Source of the DNA: JAIRQX01 sp031556255
Lineage (GTDB): Bacteria > Chrysiogenota > Deferribacteres > Deferribacterales > JAISNW01
DNA: 64,000 nucleotides
Assembly (NCBI GenBank): GCA_031556255.1
Contig: JAVBTI010000105.1
Span: 1 to 64,000, forward strand
Reading direction: 5' to 3'
The position numbers and the translations under genes are program-made. Shown here piece after piece: positions 15,625 to 23,412 of the stretch. Under the pieces are notes generated by a model that was not told where the DNA came from, did no database searches, and saw nothing but the letters and a program-made list of their open reading frames with translations. How positions within the stretch are numbered: the stretch's first letter is position 1; the number at the start of each line of letters is the position of its first letter.

Positions 15625-17082
15625 TTAACTGGTTAGCCCGCCCTGGGAGATGACCAACACCTGCCCGGGATAAATCCTCTTCGGATTAATCTTCGGATTC
15701 AGCCGCACCAGCGTGCTCAACGGCATGTTGTGCTGCCTTGATATGGTCGTCATATTATCCCCCTTACGCACTATGTAATATTTGGGCGCAAGGTTGGCAA
15801 TCTCTTTGGCAAACGCCGTGTCATATTCATTTAAAGTCATGTTCTGCCCGGGGATAAAAAGCACCTTGGAAGTATATATAGTGTCATAATTAAAGCTGTT
15901 AAGTTTTTTCACCGATTCTACGCTCACATTGTACGCTCTGGCAATCCTTGCAAGATCGTCGCCCGGTTTGGCATGGTAGACTGCGTAACGGGTCAGATCC
16001 GATTGAGGATCCTCCACAAAGGCTGTCGCTGTCTCTTTCATGCCGAGCGGCACTCGCAGTGTGTACTTTTTCCCCGGGGGAGTCATAGGAGTGCGCAGTT
16101 CGGGGTTCAATTCCTTGAGGTTCTCCGGTGGGCAGCCCAGCACTTCGGCAATCACGAATATATTCACCTGACTGTTGACCTCTACATTGTCGTACAGCAG
16201 AGGGAGCACGCCGGGTGATTCAAAACCGTATTCCTTGATATTTTTGTAAATAAGCAGATGGGCGAGGTATTTGGGCACATAGTCCCGAGTTTCCAGCTTG
16301 AGTGTGCGCCCTGTGGCTATTTTAAAGAAGTCTTTGGATTTATGCGTTCTGGTGGCCCTGGTGATCTTGCCGGATCCCGCATTGTAGGCAGCTAAGGCAA
16401 GATACCAATCGTTAAATATCTCATACAGGTCATTCAGATGCTGCGCCGCGGCAAGGGTGGCCTTCTCAAAATCTTTTCGTTCGTCCACCCAGTCGTTCAC
16501 GTCGAGGCCATACATTTTACCCGTGCCGCGCATAAACTGCCACATGCCCACGGCGCCCGCGCGGGAGTTGGCGCCGGGGTTGAACCCGCTCTCAGTAAAT
16601 GCCAGCGCCACGAGATCCTGCGGAACCCCCTCCCTCTGAAAAATATCCCTTACTATGTACATATATTTATTGGAGCGGTCGAGCCAATTTTGCATAGTGG
16701 CATGGCCGCTGCCGGTAAAATATTTGAGGTAGTATTGCACCCGGGGGGTCATCGTCATTGGCACGTCAAACTCTGCGAACAGCTCCTGCAGGCGCTCGTC
16801 ACTTATTACGGCCGCGTCGCTGTGGTCAAAAAGGGTAGAGGCTATGCCGAACTCCGGCAGCGGCACATTGACGTCGTTTATAGGTACAGTGTATCGCAGC
16901 TCACCTCTTTCGCCGCCCGCCGGAGGTACAACTAAAGCGGGGAGCTCAGTTACAGCTGTGTTTGAACCGGCGGCACATCCGTAAACCGCCGCAACCAATA
17001 ATAAAAATAACCAGATATGAGCTCTCATGCAACGCTTATACGAATTTTCAAGTAAAATAGCAAGTATTATCCGCATTTTCAC
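15625..17082 (-). CDS. MltD-like lytic transglycosylase with two LysM domains
   Basis: A 485-residue murein hydrolase that cleaves the MurNAc-GlcNAc bond with 1,6-anhydro product formation. A hydrophobic leader ends in AAVYGC (C36), a lipobox-like site, so it is probably an outer-membrane or periplasmic lipoprotein. The SLT domain (about 130-280) carries the catalytic E164 in AFTESGFNPGANSRAG, plus GMWQFM and the ALAAYNAGSGK motif. LysM repeats lie at about 370-415 (YHAKPGDDLARIARAY) and 436-481 (YYIVRKGDNMTTISRQH). The annotated GTG start at 17082 is nine bases after mscS. ATG 17076 or ATG 17028 would give a shorter leader; none has a strong SD. Confidence 0.9.
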   Translation of the reverse strand: MKMRIILAILLENSYKRCMRAHIWLFLLLVAAVYGCAAGSNTAVTELPALVVPPAGGERGELRYTVPINDVNVPLPEFGIASTLFDHSDAAVISDERLQELFAEFDVPMTMTPRVQYYLKYFTGSGHATMQNWLDRSNKYMYIVRDIFQREGVPQDLVALAFTESGFNPGANSRAGAVGMWQFMRGTGKMYGLDVNDWVDERKDFEKATLAAAQHLNDLYEIFNDWYLALAAYNAGSGKITRATRTHKSKDFFKIATGRTLKLETRDYVPKYLAHLLIYKNIKEYGFESPGVLPLLYDNVEVNSQVNIFVIAEVLGCPPENLKELNPELRTPMTPPGKKYTLRVPLGMKETATAFVEDPQSDLTRYAVYHAKPGDDLARIARAYNVSVESVKKLNSFNYDTIYTSKVLFIPGQNMTLNEYDTAFAKEIANLAPKYYIVRKGDNMTTISRQHNMPLSTLVRLNPKINPKRIYPGQVLVISQGGLTS

Positions 17083-17091
17083 GCCACAAAC

Positions 17092-18135
17092 TTACTTTTC
17101 CATATATATGCTGTGGCTCGGAAAAGCAAACTCTACGCCCATTTTGGTAAACTCATCCAGGATGGCGAAATTCACCTGCTGCAGCCTGTCCATATACATA
17201 TCATAGTCTTTGTCCATGATAAAGTAGACTATCTCATAATTCAGACTGGAATCGCCGAACTCATAAAAGTGCGCCCGGCCGAACTCCGTATCCGGCGCAG
17301 CTTCCACTATATGCCGGACAACGGAAGGTATTTCCTTCGCTTTTTCAGCCGGAGTGTCATATTTGATCCCTATTTTGGTTGTCACTTTTCTTTTATTCAT
17401 CACGTTAAAGTTAAGCAGCACGCTCTTCGTCATATCCGTGTTGGACATGACGACCTGCTCCCCTGTTGTGGAGGTTAACCGCGTACCTTTCAGTCCTATT
17501 GACTTTATTGTCCCCGTGACGCCGCCCACCTTTACCGTATCACCTATAGTAAACGGCTGGTCTATTATTATCGTGAAATAGTTGAAAAGATCACCCAACA
17601 GAGTCTGGGATGCCAGTGCTATCGCCATGCCGCCAATACCCAGGCCGGTAAGCAGCGTGGTGACGTTAAAGCCGAAATTGCTCAATAAAAACAACAGCGC
17701 CATCGCCCAGAGCACAATGTTTGCGATGATGCCGGCACTGTGGGAAAGCATCGGGCTGCCGCCGTTACGCCTTACATATTCAGACACTGCCACCTTTACC
17801 ACATCCACGGCATAGCGGACCACACAAAAGGTAACAATCAGCAGGCCAATTATACCGATGAAATTCTTGACTTTGTCCGGAAGCGTAAGATAGCGGGACG
17901 CTATATATACGGGCAGGTACCACACAATGGGCATAAGCTTTTTATCAGCGCGCATTAATAGAGCAACCGCCTGGTTTGTGGTTTTCATTGACAGCTTGTC
18001 CAAAACCGCAACAAGAACCTTGCTGACGATACGGAACACTATCGTCAATAAAACCAACATTCCTAATGCTATCAAATATTTAAAAACAGTATTATCAAAA
18101 AACACTGTGTCCAGATTGAAATTTTCCATACCCAT
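17092..18135 (-). CDS. MscS-family mechanosensitive ion channel
   Basis: A 347-residue inner-membrane channel that opens under membrane tension to release solutes during osmotic downshock. Four hydrophobic segments lie between about residues 15 and 190. The pore helix is recognisable in LLTGLGIGGMAIALASQTLLG, followed by the beta domain (DQPFTIGDTVKVGGVTGTIKSIGLKGTRLTS) typical of small-conductance channels, and a C-terminal mixed domain. The start ATG follows AGGAGG at five bases. It is nine bases upstream of the MltD-like gene, so cell-envelope functions are grouped here. Confidence 0.93.
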   Translation of the reverse strand: MGMENFNLDTVFFDNTVFKYLIALGMLVLLTIVFRIVSKVLVAVLDKLSMKTTNQAVALLMRADKKLMPIVWYLPVYIASRYLTLPDKVKNFIGIIGLLIVTFCVVRYAVDVVKVAVSEYVRRNGGSPMLSHSAGIIANIVLWAMALLFLLSNFGFNVTTLLTGLGIGGMAIALASQTLLGDLFNYFTIIIDQPFTIGDTVKVGGVTGTIKSIGLKGTRLTSTTGEQVVMSNTDMTKSVLLNFNVMNKRKVTTKIGIKYDTPAEKAKEIPSVVRHIVEAAPDTEFGRAHFYEFGDSSLNYEIVYFIMDKDYDMYMDRLQQVNFAILDEFTKMGVEFAFPSHSIYMEK

Positions 18136-18216
18136 GTATTCCTCCTACCATGAGTGTTACAAATTAAGGTCTGGCAAGCAGCCTCATTACAGTTATCGCA
18201 CTCAACACGCCGGCCG

Positions 18217-19047
18217 TCAGAACAGCCTTGTTCCGCGCGAAGGCGTACCGCCCTCGTATTCTTCTATATCGGCGGTCACATGCTTATAATCGACATTCTT
18301 AAAATATTCAATTATCATATTTTTATATTGGCCGAGCGCCGCAACAGTTTCATTCACACCCAGTTCAAGGCGGGCAACTTCACCGTGGTCTTTTACTTTG
18401 AACTGCTTAAACCCGAGCTGGCTTAGAAACTCTTCCGCATCTTCGATCTTCCTGAGCTTTTCGGTGGTTATACGCTCCCCGTGAGGAAATCTTGTCATCA
18501 GGCAGGAGTATGAGCTTTTCAGCCAGGTGGGCAGGTGCATGATGCGGGATATTTCACGTATCTCCTGTTTATTCAGCCCCGCCTTCTCCAGAGGACTGTG
18601 AACACCCAGCTCTTTTACGGCGAGCCTGCCTGGGCGATATTTTTTTAAGTCGTCCGCCTGAGAGCCCTCCGCCACCGCCGAGATCTTAAGCACTTTCGCA
18701 AACGTCAGCGCACGGGTAAGCATATCCTGTTTGCATTTATAGCATCTGTTTTCGGGGTTATTTATAAGCGCTGCGTTTGCCAGAGTATCAACATCAATAA
18801 TATGCAGATTCACGCCCATGTCTGCCGCCTGTTTACGGGCTTCCACCAGTAATTTCCGTGGCGTTATCACAGACCTGAAGAGGACTCCTTCCACTTTTTC
18901 CTTCAGTTGCTCTTTCGCAACAGCCAGAAGCAGCGAGGAATCCGTCCCGCCGGAATAGCACACCAGCAGACTGTCGAATCCGGAAAGATCGCCGTGCAGT
19001 AACTTCAGCTTTTTTTCAGTCTCAGCTCTCAGTTTGTCTTTAGCCAT
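18217..19047 (-). CDS. larE: LarE-type ATP-dependent sulfur transferase
   Basis: A 276-residue PP-loop ATP pyrophosphatase. LarE inserts sulfur into pyridinium bis-carboxylate mononucleotide for the nickel-pincer cofactor. The PP-loop SGGTDS is at 32-37. Three cysteines (C101 and C104 in NRCYKCK, C181 in SCLMTRFPHG) match LarE forms that bind a [4Fe-4S] cluster instead of sacrificing a single cysteine. The start is set at ATG 19047, one base after the stop of the transglycosylase gene, and not at an upstream in-frame codon that would read through that gene's Lys-rich end. larA, larB and larC are absent here. The C-terminal part of a second LarE lies at the right edge of the window. Confidence 0.8.
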   Translation of the reverse strand: MAKDKLRAETEKKLKLLHGDLSGFDSLLVCYSGGTDSSLLLAVAKEQLKEKVEGVLFRSVITPRKLLVEARKQAADMGVNLHIIDVDTLANAALINNPENRCYKCKQDMLTRALTFAKVLKISAVAEGSQADDLKKYRPGRLAVKELGVHSPLEKAGLNKQEIREISRIMHLPTWLKSSYSCLMTRFPHGERITTEKLRKIEDAEEFLSQLGFKQFKVKDHGEVARLELGVNETVAALGQYKNMIIEYFKNVDYKHVTADIEEYEGGTPSRGTRLF

Positions 19048-19048
19048 G

Positions 19049-20305
19049 TTATTTCTTCTTTTTATCCGTCGTGCTGTTTTTGGCAGGGGTAGCCTTTTTT
19101 GTCTCAGTTTTTTTGGTTCCTGTACTCTTTGCCGGAGTATTTTTTTTGCTTGTTGCCGCAGCTTTCTGTGTCGTCTGTTTGGCCGCCGTCTTATTGTCTT
19201 CCGCTGACAGTGTTTCCGCAAGGAATGATATGGCCGCCGTATACTTCATACTGCTGTTGTATCTGTGTATGGGACAGGCGTTTTCAAAGAATACAACGGA
19301 AATAAAGGTATCGTTATCTTTGTCCAGCTTCATCAGCACCCCACTGTCGTTATCAGGGTAAGCTTTACTAAACATTACACCTTTATTTTTCAGCGTTTTT
19401 ACTGTCATCCTGTTCCCCGTGTCACAGGGTGAAGAGGCATAGGCACTGTCCGGCAGTGATTGTTTCAGCGCAACCAGCGCAGCGGTGTTTTTGCCTTTCT
19501 TCCAGCCGTGCTCTTTGATATAAAAAGCCACGCTTTCTATGGCGTCTTCATGAACGGCGACTATATCCACACGTCCGTCACCGTTGCCGTCTTTACCGTA
19601 ACGCATTATGTTGTCTGGCATGAACTGGGCTATCCCTATAGCTCCGGCATAAGACCCCCTGTAGGACAGAGGATCGGCTTTCTCCTTATCGGCAAGGATA
19701 AACAGTTTGGTTAACTCCCCTTTGAAATAAGTTGATCTGCGGGGATATTCAAACGCAAGGGTACCCAGGCTCGTGACGGCGGTTCTTTTAAATTCAGTCT
19801 TTCCGTAGGCCGATTCCACCCCAATTATGGCTGTAATAACATGAGAAGGAACATCCCAGCGAGCAGAAGCGTTATCTAAGGCCTTTTTGTTATCAGCCAT
19901 ATACTTTTTTCCGCTGTCAATCCTCTCTTTTGAAAGAAGCTTGTCGGAATATTCAGGCCAAAATTTCTTTTCCGCCGGGATATCCATCAGCTCCACAACC
20001 CTATAATCGAAGTAGCTGCTGTCAAACGCTTTTATCAGGATAGAGTTATCCAGTTTATATTTAACGGATATTTCTTTTATATAATCCTGCACATCCTGGT
20101 ATTTAGACATTGCCTCCATACGGCGCGTACTTGTGTTGTCCTCAGGAGTGATAGTTTTATGATCGAATTTATTTTCGACTGCTTTTACAGGAATAGCGGC
20201 AGCGGTTTTCTTGGCGGACGGCCCAGACACAGTGGCGGCACAGGCGGCACAGAAAACTGAGATACAAAAAAAGATTAATACGGATACTGTTATATGTCCT
20301 TTCAT
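19049..20305 (-). CDS. MltB-like lytic transglycosylase with Ala/Lys-rich tail
   Basis: 418 residues with a hydrophobic leader (VLIFFCISVFCAACAATVS). The lytic transglycosylase domain spans about 65-350, with catalytic E164 in IIGVESAYGKTEFKRTAVTSLGTLAFEYPRRS, and GSYAGAIGIAQFMPDN; this is the MltB (SLT_2) family. The last about 47 residues are low-complexity and basic (runs such as AAATSKKNTPAKST and KKTETKKATPAKN), like a histone-H1 tail; MltB itself has nothing similar. The tail could bind anionic polymers such as LPS, peptidoglycan teichuronates or DNA. It is followed one base later by larE. Confidence 0.88.
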   Translation of the reverse strand: MKGHITVSVLIFFCISVFCAACAATVSGPSAKKTAAAIPVKAVENKFDHKTITPEDNTSTRRMEAMSKYQDVQDYIKEISVKYKLDNSILIKAFDSSYFDYRVVELMDIPAEKKFWPEYSDKLLSKERIDSGKKYMADNKKALDNASARWDVPSHVITAIIGVESAYGKTEFKRTAVTSLGTLAFEYPRRSTYFKGELTKLFILADKEKADPLSYRGSYAGAIGIAQFMPDNIMRYGKDGNGDGRVDIVAVHEDAIESVAFYIKEHGWKKGKNTAALVALKQSLPDSAYASSPCDTGNRMTVKTLKNKGVMFSKAYPDNDSGVLMKLDKDNDTFISVVFFENACPIHRYNSSMKYTAAISFLAETLSAEDNKTAAKQTTQKAAATSKKNTPAKSTGTKKTETKKATPAKNSTTDKKKK

Positions 20306-20446
20306 AAGATATAGCTTCTTTGAATTTGTCTTTTATGTCAAGTGCCTGTTGCGGATAATTATTTGCTCCTCCCCCCCTTTCGTATAAAAATATGATGTAA
20401 ATTAACTAATTTATGTGCTATAAAGGCGACCGGGGGAAGTATATCA

Positions 20447-20968
20447 ATGTATAGCCCTGATGACTCGGCAGTTTTGCGCGATATTTATAAAACCATGGTG
20501 GAGTGGGTGCGTTTTGCCGACCAGAAAATATCCATCATGCTGGCCATACACAGCGCCATAATCGTATTTATAGTAAGGGGGATAGGCTCATCCACAAGCG
20601 GCATGTTTATGGATATCGAACAGGCTGTCCTGCTTATACTTACCCTGTCCGCGTGCTTTTTCCTGCTCTACGCACTTAAACCCCGCGTAAGAAATATATA
20701 TGTGACTCCTGAAAAAGTAAATGTATACTCATACACTGATATATGCACCCTCACACCTGCCGAATACATGAAGATAGTGGTGAGCAACGGTATAATCAGC
20801 GCAGGTAACCCACTTGCTGAAGATTTATCCAGCCAAATTGTAATAAACAGCAATGTGGCGGTTAAAAAGTTCCGTCTCATAAAGAATGTCGTCTATTTCG
20901 ATTTTACCATTATAGCAATAGCTGCATTATATGTGGTAATCCATCGGCTGCTCAATCTGATCATATAA
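20447..20968 (+). CDS. Pycsar-effector-like (PycTM/DUF5706-type) membrane protein
   Basis: A 173-residue protein with an N-terminal amphipathic helix, two close membrane segments (about 29-48 and 58-79), a cytoplasmic helical part and a third hydrophobic segment at about 150-170. The pattern WVRFADQKISIMLAIHSA, then ALKPRV, NVYSYTDIC and EYMK, then DLSSQIVINSNVAVKKFRLIKN matches, from memory, the PycTM family. These effectors disrupt the inner membrane when a phage-activated cyclase makes cCMP or cUMP. No nucleotide cyclase gene is adjacent, so it may be an orphan effector or have another role. An SD-like GGGGGAAG precedes ATG. It stands alone upstream of dnaN. Confidence 0.5.
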   Translation: MYSPDDSAVLRDIYKTMVEWVRFADQKISIMLAIHSAIIVFIVRGIGSSTSGMFMDIEQAVLLILTLSACFFLLYALKPRVRNIYVTPEKVNVYSYTDICTLTPAEYMKIVVSNGIISAGNPLAEDLSSQIVINSNVAVKKFRLIKNVVYFDFTIIAIAALYVVIHRLLNLII

Positions 20969-21237
20969 TAATGTGAAAAAAAACTGAATGTTTCCAAAAC
21001 TTTCTGCTTTTCTTGTGCAATGCGTTTTTTTTATAAAACTCAGAACAAATTATGTGAAAATATTTCAACAGATATCCACATACTTTTCCAGCCACAGATT
21101 ATTGTTGCTGATGTATTTTTTTTACTTGTCAACATGATCGAAAACCTCTAATATTGATTCATATTTTATTTAAAAGAAAAATAAATATAGTTACTTTGAT
21201 TGTTTTGTAGAAAAATACTGACAGGGGATCTCCGTAT
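20969..21237 (+). promoter_or_regulatory. dnaN upstream region with promoter and DnaA-box-like words
   Basis: An AT-rich gap. A good sigma-70 promoter is seen: TTGTCA (21126-21131), 17-bp spacer, TAATAT (21149-21154), giving a leader of about 75 bases for dnaN. TGTGAAAAA (20972-20980) fits the relaxed DnaA box TTWTNCACA on the minus strand. TGTGAAAAT (21053-21061) and ATATCCACA (21072-21080) each differ by one base. This may be DnaA-regulated or part of an origin, but dnaA itself is not here and the boxes are few. Confidence 0.5.
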
Positions 21238-22347
21238 ATGAAGTTTACAATAATGAAAGAAGCGCTTTACCCGTTACTCCAATACGCCGGAAATTTCACC
21301 ACCTCCAAAAATCTTAACATGATTCTGCAGAACATTTTAATTGAGGTGGACGATAATAATGTTATATTAAAGGCTACAAACTTTCAAACCGGATTCAGTT
21401 GTGTTTTAGGAGCGAATGTTATAGAGCCGGGCACAACCACCGTTTCGGCAAAAAAACTCTCCGATATAGTTAAAGCTATGCCTGATGGAAAGGACATCGA
21501 CTTTATATTCGACGGATCAAGGTTGCATGTTAAATCAGGAAAATCCGTTTTTCAGCTCTCCACCATGGATGCTGCTCTTTTTCCGAACAGTCCTACAATA
21601 GCTCCGGAATACGCTTTTGATATCAAGGGAAATTTACTGATCACCCTCTTTAAACGAATTGCATTCTGTATATCTAACGATACCTCCAAAATAGAGTATA
21701 ACGGCGCGCACATGAGTGTGATGGCTGACAAGATAGAAATATCCTCCGCCGATTATCAGCGTATCGCCACAACCTCGGCTACGTTTGAAGGTGGTTTTTC
21801 CGATGAATTTATCGTAAATATCCCGAAAAAGACAGTGACCGATATCACGAAAATATTTGAGAATGCCGACAGCGTGCACGTCATTACAGATAAAAGGCAG
21901 ATCTCATTCAACACAGATAACGTTACAATCACCTCTAAACTGATAGATAAATATATTAAAAGCCTGACTAGGCTTTTCCAGACGGAGTACAAACTTACTG
22001 CGCTGATGGACAGAAACGAACTGACGGAAGTTGTCCGGCGTATATCCGCCATCACCAGCGAGATAACGCACGGGCTCCTTTTCTCGTTTCAGAATTCGCA
22101 GCTCACAGTTTCAAGCCTTGAAACGGAACACGGCAAGGGTACAGAAATCGTAGATGGGGTGGATTTTAAAGGAGAGGCGATAGATATAATCTTTAACGCG
22201 AAACATCTTCTTGAAATTCTCACGAACACGGATTCCCCGAAGGTTACTTTCGCCATGAACTCAAAAACTCAGCCGGCGCTTATTCTGCCGGATAACGGAG
22301 AGGCAAAATATCTGTTGGTACCGATATCGATAGAGAAACTCGCTTAG
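21238..22347 (+). CDS. dnaN: DNA polymerase III beta subunit (sliding clamp)
   Basis: A 369-residue ring-forming clamp that tethers DNA polymerase III to the template. The protein has the three-domain family pattern; recognisable parts are the N-terminal MKFTIMKEALYPLLQYAGNF, GTTTVSAKKLSDIVKAMPDG, and the end KYLLVPISIEKLA in the place of the usual YLIMPMRL. Overall identity to common DnaN looks low and the sequence is AT-richer than the following gyr genes. It starts after AGGGGAT. recF follows four bases after its stop, as in many chromosomes. Confidence 0.92.
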   Translation: MKFTIMKEALYPLLQYAGNFTTSKNLNMILQNILIEVDDNNVILKATNFQTGFSCVLGANVIEPGTTTVSAKKLSDIVKAMPDGKDIDFIFDGSRLHVKSGKSVFQLSTMDAALFPNSPTIAPEYAFDIKGNLLITLFKRIAFCISNDTSKIEYNGAHMSVMADKIEISSADYQRIATTSATFEGGFSDEFIVNIPKKTVTDITKIFENADSVHVITDKRQISFNTDNVTITSKLIDKYIKSLTRLFQTEYKLTALMDRNELTEVVRRISAITSEITHGLLFSFQNSQLTVSSLETEHGKGTEIVDGVDFKGEAIDIIFNAKHLLEILTNTDSPKVTFAMNSKTQPALILPDNGEAKYLLVPISIEKLA

Positions 22348-22351
22348 AGAA

Positions 22352-23374
22352 ATGTCCCTCTCCAGAATAGAGTTGCAAAATTTCCGCAATCACAGGTATT
22401 TTGCGGCAGATATACCGCAGTTGCTTTACGTGCATGGAGACAACGGCGCGGGGAAAACCTCTCTGGCGGAATCGATTTATCTGCTGCTCACCCTGAAAAC
22501 TTTCCGTCACAATAATATAACCGACCTTAAAACTTTCGGAGAATCCTACTTTCGCATAAAAGGTACTTTTGTTAATAAAGATGTCTGCGAAGCAGTTTAC
22601 TTTTACCAGGATAAGCGTACGGTGATGACGGACGGCGCCGAATGTCAAAACCTGTCCGTCTATACACATATGCTGCCCGTAGTATGTTACTCTCCTGGTT
22701 TTGAATCGGTCTTTTCACAACAACACTCCGAACGGCGGCAGTTCTTGGACCGGATGATCTTTTATACCGATCCGTCTCATCTTCAGGACGTGCGCCAGTA
22801 CAATGCTCTGTTGGTGCGTAAAAGAGCTGAGCTGGACAGGGAAACACCGGGCGGGGAGCTTATATCTGTTTTAAATGAACGGATGTTACCACTGTCCGAA
22901 AGGATATCCACTCGCAGGCAGGCACTGACAGCCGCCATCAACGGGAAAATTGCCTGTGAGCCGGAGCTGACCGCGGCTTTTCTGCCGGAGATGAACCTGG
23001 CGCTGAATATCAGCTCACTGGACGACAGGGACGAGGGGAAAGAGATCGTTTCAGGCCGCCCCCTGTATGGCGCCCACAAAGATCTGCTCTATCTTAAGCA
23101 GGGCAATAAGACTGTGGAGAAGTTTCAGTCGTTTGGACAGAAGAAATCCGCCCTGCTTTTTCTTTTGTATTATTTTGCAATTCGTATTGAAGAATGCCGT
23201 AATTGTGGTATAATAATACTTTTGGATGACTTTGAGGCGGGCCTTGACGGACGGCGCTGCGGCATCCTGAACGGGCTTTTTCTGGATGGCGCTTCCGGGC
23301 GGAGGCAGCTTTTTATGACCGGCCTGAATATCCAGCATTATAAAGGCGTTGAGACGCTGGCGCTGCCCGTGTAA
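22352..23374 (+). CDS. recF: DNA replication and repair protein RecF
   Basis: A 340-residue SMC-like ATPase that loads RecA at gaps together with RecO and RecR. The Walker A is VHGDNGAGKTSLAESIYLL near residue 30, the signature region is GRPLYGAHKDLLYL, and the Walker B is IILLDDFEAGLD near residue 292. It is somewhat shorter and more divergent than typical RecF (about 360). It sits between dnaN and gyrB, the classical order, and probably shares their transcript. Confidence 0.9.
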   Translation: MSLSRIELQNFRNHRYFAADIPQLLYVHGDNGAGKTSLAESIYLLLTLKTFRHNNITDLKTFGESYFRIKGTFVNKDVCEAVYFYQDKRTVMTDGAECQNLSVYTHMLPVVCYSPGFESVFSQQHSERRQFLDRMIFYTDPSHLQDVRQYNALLVRKRAELDRETPGGELISVLNERMLPLSERISTRRQALTAAINGKIACEPELTAAFLPEMNLALNISSLDDRDEGKEIVSGRPLYGAHKDLLYLKQGNKTVEKFQSFGQKKSALLFLLYYFAIRIEECRNCGIIILLDDFEAGLDGRRCGILNGLFLDGASGRRQLFMTGLNIQHYKGVETLALPV

Positions 23375-23412
23375 CATGGGGCAGTGCGCCTGTGTGAAAT
23401 TTTGAGGTAAAT

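Noticed and set aside
17028..17082. Two-leader N-terminus of the MltD-like protein
   Set aside because: The first 18 residues may simply be an over-extended start; without a clear ribosome-binding site it is not reported as a feature of its own.
20969..21237. Replication origin
   Set aside because: Only one full and two one-mismatch DnaA-box words, and no dnaA in the window. Recorded as a regulatory region, not as oriC.
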